This document shows, one piece after another, positions 24,580 through 34,108 of a stretch of DNA of 64,000 nucleotides. How positions within the stretch are numbered: position 1 is the first letter of the stretch; each line of letters starts with the position of its first letter. Under the pieces are notes generated by a model. The model did no database searches, was not told the DNA's origin, and saw only the letters and a program-made list of their open reading frames with translations. Position numbers and translations under genes: made by a program. The stretch comes from Mucilaginibacter pankratovii (GTDB taxonomy: Bacteria; Bacteroidota; Bacteroidia; Sphingobacteriales; Sphingobacteriaceae), in contig NZ_JACWMY010000014.1 in assembly GCF_014773265.1 (NCBI RefSeq), positions 124,001 to 188,000 on the forward strand, in the 5' to 3' direction.

Positions 24580-26847
24580 ATGAAGAAGTATTTAAGGTTA
24601 TCTCTCGTATCGATATTTTTAATTTCTGTTTGTACGGCATCGTTCGCACAAAGCAGAAAAGCGGTTAACTATACCAGTTTTGTCGACCCTTTTATAGGCA
24701 CTGCCCTGCACGGGCACGTGTTTTTAGGCGCTAACGTTCCTTTTGGCGCGGTGCAGTTAGGCCCGGTAAATATCAAAGTGGTAGATTGGGACTGGTGCTC
24801 GGGCTATAACTATTCCGACAGCACCATCGCCGGCTTTGCCCATACCCACCTAAGCGGTACCGGCATCGGCGACCTGGGCGATATCCAATTTATGCCCACC
24901 ACCGGTGATGTAAAGGTATTAAGCGGCAATATTGCAGGCGGATATAACAGTGGTTATTATACGTTGTTTAGTCATAAAGATGAAGTTGCTCAGCCGGGTT
25001 TCTACTCGGTGAAATTAAAACGCTACAATGTTGGCGTAAGATTGACCACCACTACCAGGGTAGGTATGCACGAATATACCTTCCCCAAATCAAGCGATGC
25101 GCATATCGTTATTGATCTGCAAAAAGGCATCGGCTGGGATCACCCGGTAGAAACCTTTATCAAACAGGTGAACGATACCACGGTGATCGGTTACCGCCAT
25201 TCATCGGGCTGGTCGGTAGATGATAGGATCTATTTTGCTGCGGTCTTCTCTAAACGCATCAGCAATTTTGCGGTTTATGATAGTCTTGCCAAAGCCAGCG
25301 GTGCCGAACTAAAAGGCCGCAACGTAAAAGGGGTACTCAGTTTTGCTACCGCCGCAGGCGAAAAGGTAAAAATTAAAGTAGGCGTCTCTCCGGTAAGTAC
25401 AGATAACGCCCTGCTGAACATCAACGCAGAAGTCTGCACCTGGGATTTTGATAAAATAAAAACAGACGCCAATGCCTTATGGAATAAGGAGCTAAGCAAA
25501 ATAGCTATAAAAGCTACCCCGGCGCGCATGCGTACCTTTTATACCGCCATGTACCATACCATGATAGCGCCGTCGGTTTATAATGATTATAATGGTGATT
25601 ACCTGGGAACCGATAAAAAGGTGCATCATAAGGCTGGGTTTACCAACGTGTCCACCATGTCGCTTTGGGATACTTACCGTGCCGAGAACCCTTTGATGAC
25701 CATTACCCAGCCGGAGCGGGTTAACGATATTATCAGCTCCATGCTCGCCATCTACCAGCAGCAGGGCAGGTTACCTGTTTGGCATTTAATGGGTAGCGAA
25801 ACAGATTGTATGGTAGGTAACAGCGCCATCCCGGTGGTTGCCGACGCCTTCCTGAAAGGCTATAAGGGTTTCGATCGCGAACTGGCTTATAAGGCCGTAA
25901 AAACTACCGCCATGGGCGACCGCCGTGGTTTAAAGTTTGTTAAGGACCTGGGCTACATCCCTGCCGATACCATGACCGAAACCGTAGCCACCGGCATGGA
26001 ATACGCCATTGACGACTGGTGCATTGCACAAATGGCCAAGGCGCTGGGCAAGCAAGCCGATTACGAATATTTCACTAAACGCGGCAAAAACTATCAGAAC
26101 TACTACAACAAGGAAACCCACTTTATGCGCGGCCGCCTGGGTGCCAACGAATGGCGTACCCCATTCAGTCCCTTTGTATCGCGCCACATGAAGGATGATT
26201 TTACCGAGGGCAACGCCTGGCAATACACCTGGCTGGTTCCGCAGGATGTGGAAGGGCTGATGCAATTATTGGGCGGGCATGATGCCTTCGTTAAAAAGCT
26301 TGATTCGCTGTTCACCGTTAAGGGCGATATGGGCAATGAGGCTTCAAACGATATCACGGGCCTGATAGGACAGTATGCGCACGGCAACGAGCCAAGTCAC
26401 CATATTACCTATATGTATGCCTACGCAGGCCAGCAATACAAAACCGCCGAAAAAGTAAGGTTTATATTAGATAGCTTTTACACCAATAAAAAGGATGGCA
26501 TAATCGGCAATGAGGACGTAGGGCAGATGTCGGCCTGGTATGTATTATCGGCCATGGGCTTTTACCCGGCCAATCCGGCAAACGGCGCTTATGTGTTCGG
26601 AAGCCCGGTTATTAATGATGCGGTGCTGAAACTTGCCGGCGGCAAAAGCTTCCACATTAGCGTGAAGAATAATATAGGAGCCAACAAGTACATCCAAAGC
26701 ATCAGCTTTAACGGCAAGCCATACGCCAAATCGTACCTGTTGCACAGCGACCTCGCCAAAGGCGGCAGCATTGTGATCACCATGGGGAGTAAGCCATCAA
26801 CGGTGTTTGGTGTAGCGCCTGCATCGAGGCCGAGATCGGTTTATTAA
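24580..26847 (+). CDS. GH92 alpha-mannosidase
   Basis: A 755-residue exported enzyme with a signal peptide ending SFAQ. The GH92 opening FVDPFIGTALHGHVFLGA is followed by an N-terminal beta-sandwich. The (alpha/alpha)6 domain carries GNEDVGQMSAWYVLSAMGFY, the conserved GH92 block. Members are calcium-dependent exo-mannosidases, mostly alpha-1,2, acting on high-mannose N-glycans or yeast mannan with inversion. The linkage preference cannot be read from sequence. It follows the GH20 gene by 74 bp on the same strand, and a stem-loop lies between it and the rhaM-type gene. Confidence 0.95.
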   Translation: MKKYLRLSLVSIFLISVCTASFAQSRKAVNYTSFVDPFIGTALHGHVFLGANVPFGAVQLGPVNIKVVDWDWCSGYNYSDSTIAGFAHTHLSGTGIGDLGDIQFMPTTGDVKVLSGNIAGGYNSGYYTLFSHKDEVAQPGFYSVKLKRYNVGVRLTTTTRVGMHEYTFPKSSDAHIVIDLQKGIGWDHPVETFIKQVNDTTVIGYRHSSGWSVDDRIYFAAVFSKRISNFAVYDSLAKASGAELKGRNVKGVLSFATAAGEKVKIKVGVSPVSTDNALLNINAEVCTWDFDKIKTDANALWNKELSKIAIKATPARMRTFYTAMYHTMIAPSVYNDYNGDYLGTDKKVHHKAGFTNVSTMSLWDTYRAENPLMTITQPERVNDIISSMLAIYQQQGRLPVWHLMGSETDCMVGNSAIPVVADAFLKGYKGFDRELAYKAVKTTAMGDRRGLKFVKDLGYIPADTMTETVATGMEYAIDDWCIAQMAKALGKQADYEYFTKRGKNYQNYYNKETHFMRGRLGANEWRTPFSPFVSRHMKDDFTEGNAWQYTWLVPQDVEGLMQLLGGHDAFVKKLDSLFTVKGDMGNEASNDITGLIGQYAHGNEPSHHITYMYAYAGQQYKTAEKVRFILDSFYTNKKDGIIGNEDVGQMSAWYVLSAMGFYPANPANGAYVFGSPVINDAVLKLAGGKSFHISVKNNIGANKYIQSISFNGKPYAKSYLLHSDLAKGGSIVITMGSKPSTVFGVAPASRPRSVY

Positions 26848-26861
26848 ACCGCCTACGATCG

Positions 26862-26893
26862 CTCTCGCCCTTAAATTTATTTAGGGGCAAGAG
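26862..26893. other. Stem-loop between GH92 and rhaM genes
   Basis: CTCTCGCCCTTAAA pairs with TTTAGGGGCAAGAG through 14 positions with one mismatch and one G-T pair, around a 4-nt loop. No T-run follows on either strand. It may stabilise the 3' end of the upstream mRNA or partly separate expression of the two genes. Confidence 0.5.
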
Positions 26894-26953
26894 TGAACGA
26901 AAAGAGTAAATTAGCAGCATAAAAGAGTGGAAATTCAACTTATGCTACGCTAA

Positions 26954-27268
26954 ATGGCAAAAATAGCTTTTAAAATGCAGCTAAAACCGGGCTGCAAAAG
27001 TATTTATGAACAACGCCATGCAGAGATCTGGCCGGAGTTGAAGCTGTTGCTGAAAGAGGCAGGTGTAAGCGATTATTCTATTTTTTTAGATGAGAGCACC
27101 AACACTTTATTCGCGGTGCAGGAGCAGTCATCGGGGCAGTCGTCGCAGCATTTGGGTTCCCATCCCATTGTACAGCGCTGGTGGCAGTACATGGCCGATA
27201 TTATGGAAACCAACCCGGATAATTCACCCGTAAGCCAACCCCTGGCACAGGTGTTTTATATGCCTTAA
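26954..27268 (+). CDS. rhaM: L-rhamnose mutarotase
   Basis: A 104-residue cytosolic protein, the normal length for the family. It carries Y18 and H22 in YEQRHAEIWPEL, which align with the E. coli RhaM catalytic residues, and the WWQYMAD segment typical of the family. The enzyme interconverts alpha- and beta-L-rhamnopyranose (EC 5.1.3.32). It closes the GH29-GH20-GH92 run, 106 bp after the mannosidase. There is no rhamnosidase or rhamnose isomerase in the window, so it may instead serve released L-fucose or another deoxysugar; that is inference. Start chosen at the ATG that gives the usual N-terminus. Confidence 0.93.
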   Translation: MAKIAFKMQLKPGCKSIYEQRHAEIWPELKLLLKEAGVSDYSIFLDESTNTLFAVQEQSSGQSSQHLGSHPIVQRWWQYMADIMETNPDNSPVSQPLAQVFYMP

Positions 27269-27593
27269 TTGTAATTCACAATCGCTCATCAAAATAAACG
27301 CCGAATTAGCTCCAAACCGGGCTCTATATTCCGGCCTTCCTTTATTGCCCCGGCCATTTAAAAGACCTGGTATTCACTTCCTTGCATCGTTTTCCCTCGT
27401 GCCGTTTATTGCGCGTAGCTGTTGGGTTACACACCCGAAGTTTCCAAATTATTATTAAATCGTTAGAAATACACGGTGTTTTATAAAATAGAAGAATCTT
27501 AATTCAAATAATGTTATTGATTTGGTAATGTAAGCCAAAGTGTGGGTTAACAGGGCAGGGGTACTTTTGCCCAATTAACAAACACTGCAACTT
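27269..27593. other. Intergenic region upstream of the Oar-like receptor gene
   Basis: 325 bp separating the rhaM run from the receptor operon. It contains one exact Bacteroidetes -7 motif at its 3' end (listed separately). I see no strong stem with a T-run and no open frame worth calling. Confidence 0.5.
27562..27569 (+). promoter_or_regulatory. Candidate -7 element TACTTTTG of the receptor operon
   Basis: TACTTTTG matches the Bacteroidetes -7 consensus TAnnTTTG exactly and lies 24 bp before the ATG at 27594. No convincing TTTG -33 element stands 19-21 bp upstream, so an activator may be needed or the match may be chance. Confidence 0.4.
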
Positions 27594-30500
27594 ATGTTAC
27601 AAAACTTACGAAAAACCATAGCTATCCTGCTGTTTTTATCTGCTTGCCTGTGGCGAACGGAAACAGTAGCCCAAACCTCCCAGGCCGGTATAATAGGTAC
27701 CGTTACTGATGAAAAGAAAGAAACCATACCCGGTGCTACAGTGGTGGTCCGCAACGAATCTACGGGTTTTACAACCAGCACCATTACCAACCCAAAAGGC
27801 GAATACACCTTTAAGCAATTGCCATTGGGCGGCCCCTATACCATTAATGTTACGTTTTTGGGATACGGAGCGCAAAAAAGAAGCGGCTACACGCTTAACC
27901 TGAGCGATATTTTACGCCTTGATGTAAAAATGCAGATAGCTACAAACGCCTTAAACGTGGTAGAGATAAACGCCAGCAGCATGCAGAACAACATCCCCAA
28001 CCTGGGAGCCTCTACAGCGGTAAACTCGCGTAACATCAGCAAACTACCGGTAAACGGAAGGAATTTTACCTCATTGGTTGATCTTTCTCCGCTTGCGCGC
28101 GGCAGCAGTATCTCCGGCCAGCTGGCAACATCAACCAACTTTACTATTGATGGTATGACAGCTAAGAACGCCACTTTTGGCGGTACAGCAGGTACCGGCT
28201 CGCCTTATTCTATTTCCATAGAAGCGGTAAGAGAGTTTAAAGTAGTAACCAACCAGTACGATGTTACTTATGGCCGCAGCGGTGGCGGTACCATCAATAC
28301 AGCTACCAAATCGGGTACAAACACCTTAACAGGTAGTGCCTTTACGTTTTTAAGGGCCGATGAGCTGTCATCCCCTTATGATACGCGCGGAAATAAGCGT
28401 AATGTGCCGTTCTCTACCTACCAGTACGGTTTCTCACTGGGTGGCCCTGTTATTAAAGATAAGCTTCACTTTTTTGTAGCCTATGATCATCAGCGCGACG
28501 CCCGGCCCCTGCAAATTGCAGATATCCAGGGCCCTGCCGATGAGCAGCGTTACAGCTTAACACAAAGCACACTTGATACCTACTTAGGTATTGCACGCAG
28601 CAAATATGGTGTTGCCGGCAGCCCGCAAACAGGTTCGTTCGATAAAAAAGAAAGTACCACTGCCGCTTATGGCCGCCTGGATTATCAATTGAACAGCAAG
28701 AATTTGCTAACGCTGAGCAATAACTACATCTACGATCTGAACAACCAGAACATCGGCGATAACACAGCTATCAGCTTATACGAGGTTTACGGTACGAGCC
28801 GCAACAAAAGCAATAGCTTGCTGGCCACATTACGTTCTACCTTAACGCCACATGTAACCAACGAGTTAAAAGCGCAATACCTTACCGCATCGGTAGAAAG
28901 TATCTCGGGCAGCCAGCTGCCGGCAGGTACCGCAACCATTCCGCGCGCTATTGTGGAGCGTGTGCAATCAACCGTTGGCGGTAAAAGCGTATTTACGTCG
29001 ATACAGTTGGGCGGACAGCGCTATGCGCCGGAGTATTTCTTCAGCGATGTTGCCCAGGTAACCGATAATATTTATTACAATACCGATAAGATCAATTTTA
29101 CCTTCGGTACCGACCTCATGTACACCCACATGAATTCGCGTTACGGCAGCGAGGTGAATGGCCGGTTCTACTTCACGGGTATTGATAACTTTAACAACCT
29201 TGCGCCATACCGTTATGCCCGTGAGATCCCATTGGTGAGCGACCCAAGCGTTAAACAGAATTTTGTTAACGCGGGTTTATATGCACAAATGCAAACAAAA
29301 CTGGCGCCGGGTTTGGATATGATGGCCGGCATCAGGGCCGATTACACCAATTACCTGGATAAGCCAAACTTTAACCAGGTAGTATTTGACGACCTTAAGC
29401 TGAGGACAGATCATTCGCTTAACACCTTCCAGATCCAGCCAAGGGTACAATTTACCTGGGATATCGGCGAACGCCAAAAAGATATCATCCGCATAGGTGC
29501 AGGTATGTTCGGTTCGGATATATTGAACTACACCATGATCAACAACATGGTTTTTGATGGAACAAAACTGGCTTCGGTTGATATCACCCGATCTGCAACA
29601 GGGCCGAACCTGGTGCCATCTCCAAACTTCCCGCTTTACCGTAGCAACCCATCAACCACCCCTGGTGCCGAACTGTTTAACGTAGCAGGTGTTGCACGCT
29701 TGTCAACCATCAACCTCAACCGCGAAGATGTAAAGATCCCGGTATTATACAAGGGTAACTTTTCGTACAACCGTTTCATAACCGAGCGTTTAAGATTAGG
29801 CATCAGCGCATACGGAAGCCTTGCCCGTAACAACTACATGTACACGGATGCCAATATGGTAGATCAGCCGTACTTTAGGTTAACAAACGAAGGCAACCGT
29901 GGGGTATACGTGCCTGCTGCTACCATCAACCCAACAAACGGCGCTGCCGATTGGACCCTGGGCCGCAAAACCAACCGTGTTGGCCGTGTGCTGGCATTAA
30001 ACAGCGATGGTAAAGTAAACCAATACGCGTTTGTTTTTGATGGTACCTTCCGCTACTTTAAAGATGGCGAAATCTCTTTCAGCTACACTTATAACGATAC
30101 AAAAGATAATACTTCATACAATGGTAACGTAGCCAATACCGCTACATTGGCTTTGCCGGTGAGGGATGATCCGCGCGATTTGAGCAAAATGAGCGCGTCT
30201 GACAACCAGTTCAGAAATAAAGTGATTGTTTACGGTACGCTGCCAACTTTTTACGGTGTTACCGTAGGCTTAAGATATTCGGGCATAGGCGGTACCAGAT
30301 ACTCGCTGGTAGTATCGGGTAACGTAAACGGCGATTTTGTTGCCTCAAACGATCTTGCTTACATTTTTGACCCTAACGACCCTGCTGTGCCTGCCGCTAT
30401 TCGTACGGGTATCCAGGCATTGCTGGATAACCCTGACGTTAGCCCAAGTCTGAAGGAATATGTACGTAAAAGTATAGGCAAGGTAGCCGAAAGAAACGGT

Positions 30501-30788
30501 GGCGTAAATGGTTTTTACGGTCAGTTTGATCTGCGCATTGCCAAACGCATCAGAACATTCACCAAAAAACAATACATCGAATTCTCGGGCGATCTGTTCA
30601 ACGTGGTGAATTTGCTTAACAAAAAGAAAGGCGTAATAAAAACAATGGGTAACCAAAGCATTTACTCGCTGGCCAGTTTCAACGCTACTACTAATAATTA
30701 CAACTATAATGTTAACCCAAACACAGGTGTGGTAACCCCAACGGGTAACCCTTACCAGTTTCAGTTGGGCCTGCGTTACGGTTTTTAA
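27594..30788 (+). CDS. Oar-like TonB-dependent receptor with CnaB-like N-terminal domain
   Basis: A 1064-residue outer-membrane protein. A signal peptide (ending VAQT) is followed by a carboxypeptidase-regulatory-like domain at about 30-120 (GTVTDEKKETIPGATVVV). The plug follows with LPVNGRNFTSLVDLSPL, SIEAVREFKVVTNQYD and RSGGGTINTATKSGTN. This plug belongs to the Oar/OmpA-related branch, not to SusC: there is no VDGVPI or NPxDIE block, and no susD follows. The barrel ends YQFQLGLRYGF. Such receptors often work without SusD and may take up peptides, lipids or other non-glycan ligands. It leads an operon with an esterase 24 bp downstream, then a glycerophosphodiesterase. Confidence 0.93.
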   Translation: MLQNLRKTIAILLFLSACLWRTETVAQTSQAGIIGTVTDEKKETIPGATVVVRNESTGFTTSTITNPKGEYTFKQLPLGGPYTINVTFLGYGAQKRSGYTLNLSDILRLDVKMQIATNALNVVEINASSMQNNIPNLGASTAVNSRNISKLPVNGRNFTSLVDLSPLARGSSISGQLATSTNFTIDGMTAKNATFGGTAGTGSPYSISIEAVREFKVVTNQYDVTYGRSGGGTINTATKSGTNTLTGSAFTFLRADELSSPYDTRGNKRNVPFSTYQYGFSLGGPVIKDKLHFFVAYDHQRDARPLQIADIQGPADEQRYSLTQSTLDTYLGIARSKYGVAGSPQTGSFDKKESTTAAYGRLDYQLNSKNLLTLSNNYIYDLNNQNIGDNTAISLYEVYGTSRNKSNSLLATLRSTLTPHVTNELKAQYLTASVESISGSQLPAGTATIPRAIVERVQSTVGGKSVFTSIQLGGQRYAPEYFFSDVAQVTDNIYYNTDKINFTFGTDLMYTHMNSRYGSEVNGRFYFTGIDNFNNLAPYRYAREIPLVSDPSVKQNFVNAGLYAQMQTKLAPGLDMMAGIRADYTNYLDKPNFNQVVFDDLKLRTDHSLNTFQIQPRVQFTWDIGERQKDIIRIGAGMFGSDILNYTMINNMVFDGTKLASVDITRSATGPNLVPSPNFPLYRSNPSTTPGAELFNVAGVARLSTINLNREDVKIPVLYKGNFSYNRFITERLRLGISAYGSLARNNYMYTDANMVDQPYFRLTNEGNRGVYVPAATINPTNGAADWTLGRKTNRVGRVLALNSDGKVNQYAFVFDGTFRYFKDGEISFSYTYNDTKDNTSYNGNVANTATLALPVRDDPRDLSKMSASDNQFRNKVIVYGTLPTFYGVTVGLRYSGIGGTRYSLVVSGNVNGDFVASNDLAYIFDPNDPAVPAAIRTGIQALLDNPDVSPSLKEYVRKSIGKVAERNGGVNGFYGQFDLRIAKRIRTFTKKQYIEFSGDLFNVVNLLNKKKGVIKTMGNQSIYSLASFNATTNNYNYNVNPNTGVVTPTGNPYQFQLGLRYGF

Positions 30789-30812
30789 GCCTACCATATT
30801 AAAAAACAGAAC

Positions 30813-31946
30813 ATGATAAAATATCTTGTTACAGTTATCCTGTGCCTTGCCCTAACCGGGGTTAAGGCACAGGTTGCTACAGGCCCGGCGCCAAAAAATA
30901 TCCAATCGCCCCAGGTGAGTAAAGACGGGATGGTAACCTTTCGGTTCCTGGCACCCAATGCCCAAAAGGTGATGCTGATAATGGATGACCTGAAACCCCG
31001 CCCAATGGTAAAAGATACCGGCGGCGTGTGGAGCTTCTCGGCAAACTTCGCTCCGGATATCTACCGGTATACTTTTTCGGTTGATGGCAACGTTTTGCCC
31101 GACCCCAACAACCCGTACATCAAACCATTATTTAAACGCGCGCTGGCACAAAGCCTTGCTTACGTGCCCGGTCCGGCAGAATTAAGCTGGGAACTGAAGG
31201 ATGTGCCGCATGGTGTGTTAAGTCAGCACTTTTTCAGATCGAAAATTGTTGGCGATGACAGGGATATGCGTGTTTACACCCCGCCGGGCTACGACCCTAA
31301 AAGGAAAGAACCTTACCCGGTGTTGTACCTTTTTCATGGCCTTACCGATGAAACAAGCGCCTGGGTTACCGCTGGCAGGGAAAACATCATTATGGATAAC
31401 CTTATTGCCGAAGGCAAAGCAAAGCCGATGATCATCATTAATACGCTTGGTTATGGCGCGCCGGAGATGTTTGAGCCCGGCACCGGCCAGCGTACCAAAG
31501 AGGCCTACAAAAAGAACGAAGAGCTGTTTATGGCCGAGTTGTTTAAAGAAGCTATCCCGATGGTGGAAAAGCTTTACAATGTGGGTAAAACCAAAAAATA
31601 CCGTGCGGTTGCAGGCCTGTCTATGGGTGGCGCGCAAACGCTGGATGCAGGCTTAAATAATCCCGACGTTTTTGATTATGTAGGTTCTTTCAGCCCGGCC
31701 ATTATTCTGCTCGATCCTGACCTGGATAAGGCTTTCCCCAACTTAAATGAATCGGTTAACAAAAAATTAAAACTGGTTTGGATAGGCATCGGAAAAGACG
31801 ATTACCTTGCACCCGCGTTGAGAAAATATGTCGACTGGCTTAAAACTAAAAACATCAAATTCCAATATAAAGAAACCGAAGGCGTACACAGCTACCAGGT
31901 TTGGCGCCGGTACCTTACCGAGTTTGCACCTTTACTTTTTAAATAA
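30813..31946 (+). CDS. CE1-like esterase with N-terminal Ig-like (E-set) domain
   Basis: A 377-residue exported alpha/beta-hydrolase (signal peptide ends VKAQ). Residues about 25-125 form an E-set/CBM48-like domain (VTFRFLAPNAQKVMLIM, SVDGNVLPDPNNPYIK). The hydrolase domain follows, with LYLFHGLTDE near the oxyanion hole, nucleophile S270 in GLSMGG and catalytic H359 in EGVHSYQVW. This resembles feruloyl/acetyl-type esterases and enterochelin-esterase-like proteins (esterase D family). The ester substrate is unknown. Its place between a TonB receptor and a glycerophosphodiesterase suggests it processes an imported molecule. Confidence 0.9.
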   Translation: MIKYLVTVILCLALTGVKAQVATGPAPKNIQSPQVSKDGMVTFRFLAPNAQKVMLIMDDLKPRPMVKDTGGVWSFSANFAPDIYRYTFSVDGNVLPDPNNPYIKPLFKRALAQSLAYVPGPAELSWELKDVPHGVLSQHFFRSKIVGDDRDMRVYTPPGYDPKRKEPYPVLYLFHGLTDETSAWVTAGRENIIMDNLIAEGKAKPMIIINTLGYGAPEMFEPGTGQRTKEAYKKNEELFMAELFKEAIPMVEKLYNVGKTKKYRAVAGLSMGGAQTLDAGLNNPDVFDYVGSFSPAIILLDPDLDKAFPNLNESVNKKLKLVWIGIGKDDYLAPALRKYVDWLKTKNIKFQYKETEGVHSYQVWRRYLTEFAPLLFK

Positions 31947-31964
31947 TAGCTATAAAACATCACC

Positions 31965-32864
31965 ATGAAAAAAATATTATTGATAGCCCTTTGCTGCCAG
32001 GCGCTTTATGCATCGGCACAGCAAAAATTGGATGTGCAGGCACACCGGGGAGGCCGTGCCCTAATGCCCGAGAATACTATCCCCGCTATGCTGCACGCTG
32101 TAGACCTGGGCGTGAAAACCCTTGAACTGGATTGCGTGATTTCTAAAGACGGGAAAGTTGTGGTATCGCACGATACGTATATGTCGGCAGATTTTATGCT
32201 GAAGCCGGATGGCAGCGAAATAGGCAAAGCGGAAGAAAAAGGCCTGCTTCTTTTTACCATGCCTTACGATAGCATCAGGCTTTACGATGCCGGCAGCAAA
32301 CCGCACCCGCAATTTGCTGCTCAAAAGAAGCTTAAAACCTATAAGCCACTGCTTGCAGAACTGATAGACAGCGTAGAAAGGTATGTGAAAGTAAACCACC
32401 TTAAACCTGTTTATTACAACCTGGAAATTAAAAGCGCGCCCGCAGGTGATGGTACCGCCCACCCCGCGCCGGATGCTTTTGTAAAGCTGGTGATGGATGT
32501 TTTAAACAGCAAAAAGATTGCAAAGCGCGTTACCATCCAATCGTTTGATGTAAGGCCCCTGCAGGTGTTGCACACGGCTTACCCCAAACAGGTGTTATCA
32601 TACCTTATTGCCAATAAAGAGAGTTTTGCCGATAACGTTAAAAAACTTGGTTTTACGCCGCAGGTGATCAGTCCGTATTATACGCTGATAGATAGCAGCT
32701 TTGTAGAGCAGGCGCACCAGGCAAAAACACAGGTATTACCATGGACGGTGAACGACGAGGCCGGCATGCAAAAAATGGCCGATTTAAAAGTGGACGGCAT
32801 CATCACCGATTTCCCGGATAAGCTGGTTGCTTTATTTGGAAGCTACCAAACGCGCAGCAGGTAA
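31965..32864 (+). CDS. Glycerophosphodiester phosphodiesterase
   Basis: A 299-residue exported enzyme (signal peptide ends YASAQQ). GDPD signatures are complete: the catalytic His in AHRGGRALMPENTIPAM, the metal-binding LELDCVISKDG, and VVSHD carrying the second His. The C-terminal barrel ends DGIITDFPDKL. By family knowledge it hydrolyses glycerophosphodiesters to glycerol-3-phosphate and an alcohol, using a divalent cation. It starts 18 bp after the esterase gene, in the same operon. Secretion suggests scavenging of lipid head groups or teichoic-acid-type phosphodiesters, which is inference. Confidence 0.93.
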   Translation: MKKILLIALCCQALYASAQQKLDVQAHRGGRALMPENTIPAMLHAVDLGVKTLELDCVISKDGKVVVSHDTYMSADFMLKPDGSEIGKAEEKGLLLFTMPYDSIRLYDAGSKPHPQFAAQKKLKTYKPLLAELIDSVERYVKVNHLKPVYYNLEIKSAPAGDGTAHPAPDAFVKLVMDVLNSKKIAKRVTIQSFDVRPLQVLHTAYPKQVLSYLIANKESFADNVKKLGFTPQVISPYYTLIDSSFVEQAHQAKTQVLPWTVNDEAGMQKMADLKVDGIITDFPDKLVALFGSYQTRSR

Positions 32865-33001
32865 GTTTGTGCAATAAAACAATAATTGCCTGTGGTTTCT
32901 GCCATAGGCTATTGTCGTTTTATTTGGTAACGCAACACCTGTAATTATCCAATATTCCTACAGATTACTATCCTATCATAGCGTAAAATTAAGCCCTAGT
33001 T

Positions 33002-34033
33002 ATGAAACACTCAAAAATAATTAAAGGTCTTGCTGTAGCTACGTTAACTATGGCTTCCTTAAATACATTCGCCCAAACAAAAACCGGGTTACACATCCTT
33101 AAAAGCCACAGCATAAAAAGCGCTGGCGGCTGGGATTATGTAACGGTAGATGCCGAAAATAAAAAGATCTACGTATCGCATGGCACACAGGTAAACATCC
33201 TGAGTACAGCCACCGGTGATTCTATCGGCGTTATTGCTAACACCAACGGCGTACACGGCATAGCATTGGTAAAGGCCCTAAACAAAGGCTACACCAGCAA
33301 TGGCCGCGATAACAGCTGTACGGTCTTCGATCTGCAAACCAACGCCGAAATTGCCAGGATCCCAGTAGGTACCAACCCCGATGCTATTTTTTATGATGAT
33401 TTCTCAAAAAAGGTATACGCCTTTAATGGCCGCAGCAGCGATGCATCGGTAATAGACCCTGCTACCGATAAGGTGGTAGCAACCATCCCCCTTGGCGGTA
33501 AACCCGAAACCGGCGTATCTGACGGTAAAGGCAAAGTGTTTGTAAATTCAGAAACCACTAACGAAGTTGTTGCCATTGACGCGGCTACCTATAAAGTAAT
33601 TGCCCGCTACAAAATAAACGATGGCGACGAACCATCCGGCCTGGCTATAGATCGCGCTACCAACCGCCTGTTTGTGGGCTGCGGCGGCAACCAAACCCTG
33701 GTAGTAATGGATGCAACAAACGGTAAAAACCTGGCCAAATTCCACATTGGTGATTGCGATGGCGTTGCGTTCGACCCTATACTAAAGAGAGCCTACACGT
33801 CCAATAACGAAGGCACTATATCTGTGATCAAAGAGATCAGCGCCAGCAAATTCGCATTTGTAGAAAACATCACTACCGAAAAGGGCGCGCGTACTATTGG
33901 TATAGATGTGCTTACCCACCACTTGTTTTTACCAACCGCAAAACTGGAAGCCGTCGCGCCCACTGCCGAAAACGCCAACCCCCGTCCTAAAATGATACCG
34001 GGTACTTTCCATATAATTGAAGTAGGAAAGTAG
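33002..34033 (+). CDS. YVTN/YncE-family beta-propeller protein
   Basis: A 343-residue exported protein with a signal peptide ending NTFAQ. The rest is a seven-bladed-type propeller of YVTN/NHL-like repeats, for example KKIYVSHGTQVNIL, KKVYAFNGRSSDASVID and NRLFVGCGGNQTLVVMD. No catalytic residues are recognisable. Family members such as E. coli YncE are periplasmic and of unclear role. It is 137 bp after the glycerophosphodiesterase on the same strand, so it may have its own promoter. A hairpin terminator follows it. Confidence 0.88.
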   Translation: MKHSKIIKGLAVATLTMASLNTFAQTKTGLHILKSHSIKSAGGWDYVTVDAENKKIYVSHGTQVNILSTATGDSIGVIANTNGVHGIALVKALNKGYTSNGRDNSCTVFDLQTNAEIARIPVGTNPDAIFYDDFSKKVYAFNGRSSDASVIDPATDKVVATIPLGGKPETGVSDGKGKVFVNSETTNEVVAIDAATYKVIARYKINDGDEPSGLAIDRATNRLFVGCGGNQTLVVMDATNGKNLAKFHIGDCDGVAFDPILKRAYTSNNEGTISVIKEISASKFAFVENITTEKGARTIGIDVLTHHLFLPTAKLEAVAPTAENANPRPKMIPGTFHIIEVGK

Positions 34034-34054
34034 TTATTGCAATTCCTTTAAATA

Positions 34055-34089
34055 GAAAGAGGCTGCCCTTTTGGGGGCAGCCAGCTTTC
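34055..34089. terminator. Stem-loop between convergent YncE-like and RND genes
   Basis: GGCTGCCC (34061-34068) pairs perfectly with GGGCAGCC (34075-34082), and outer GAAAG/CTTTC arms extend the stem. It lies in the 75-bp gap between two converging genes and probably ends transcription from both sides, although T-runs are weak. Confidence 0.65.
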
Positions 34090-34108
34090 ATCTATAGTGG
34101 GGGCAACT

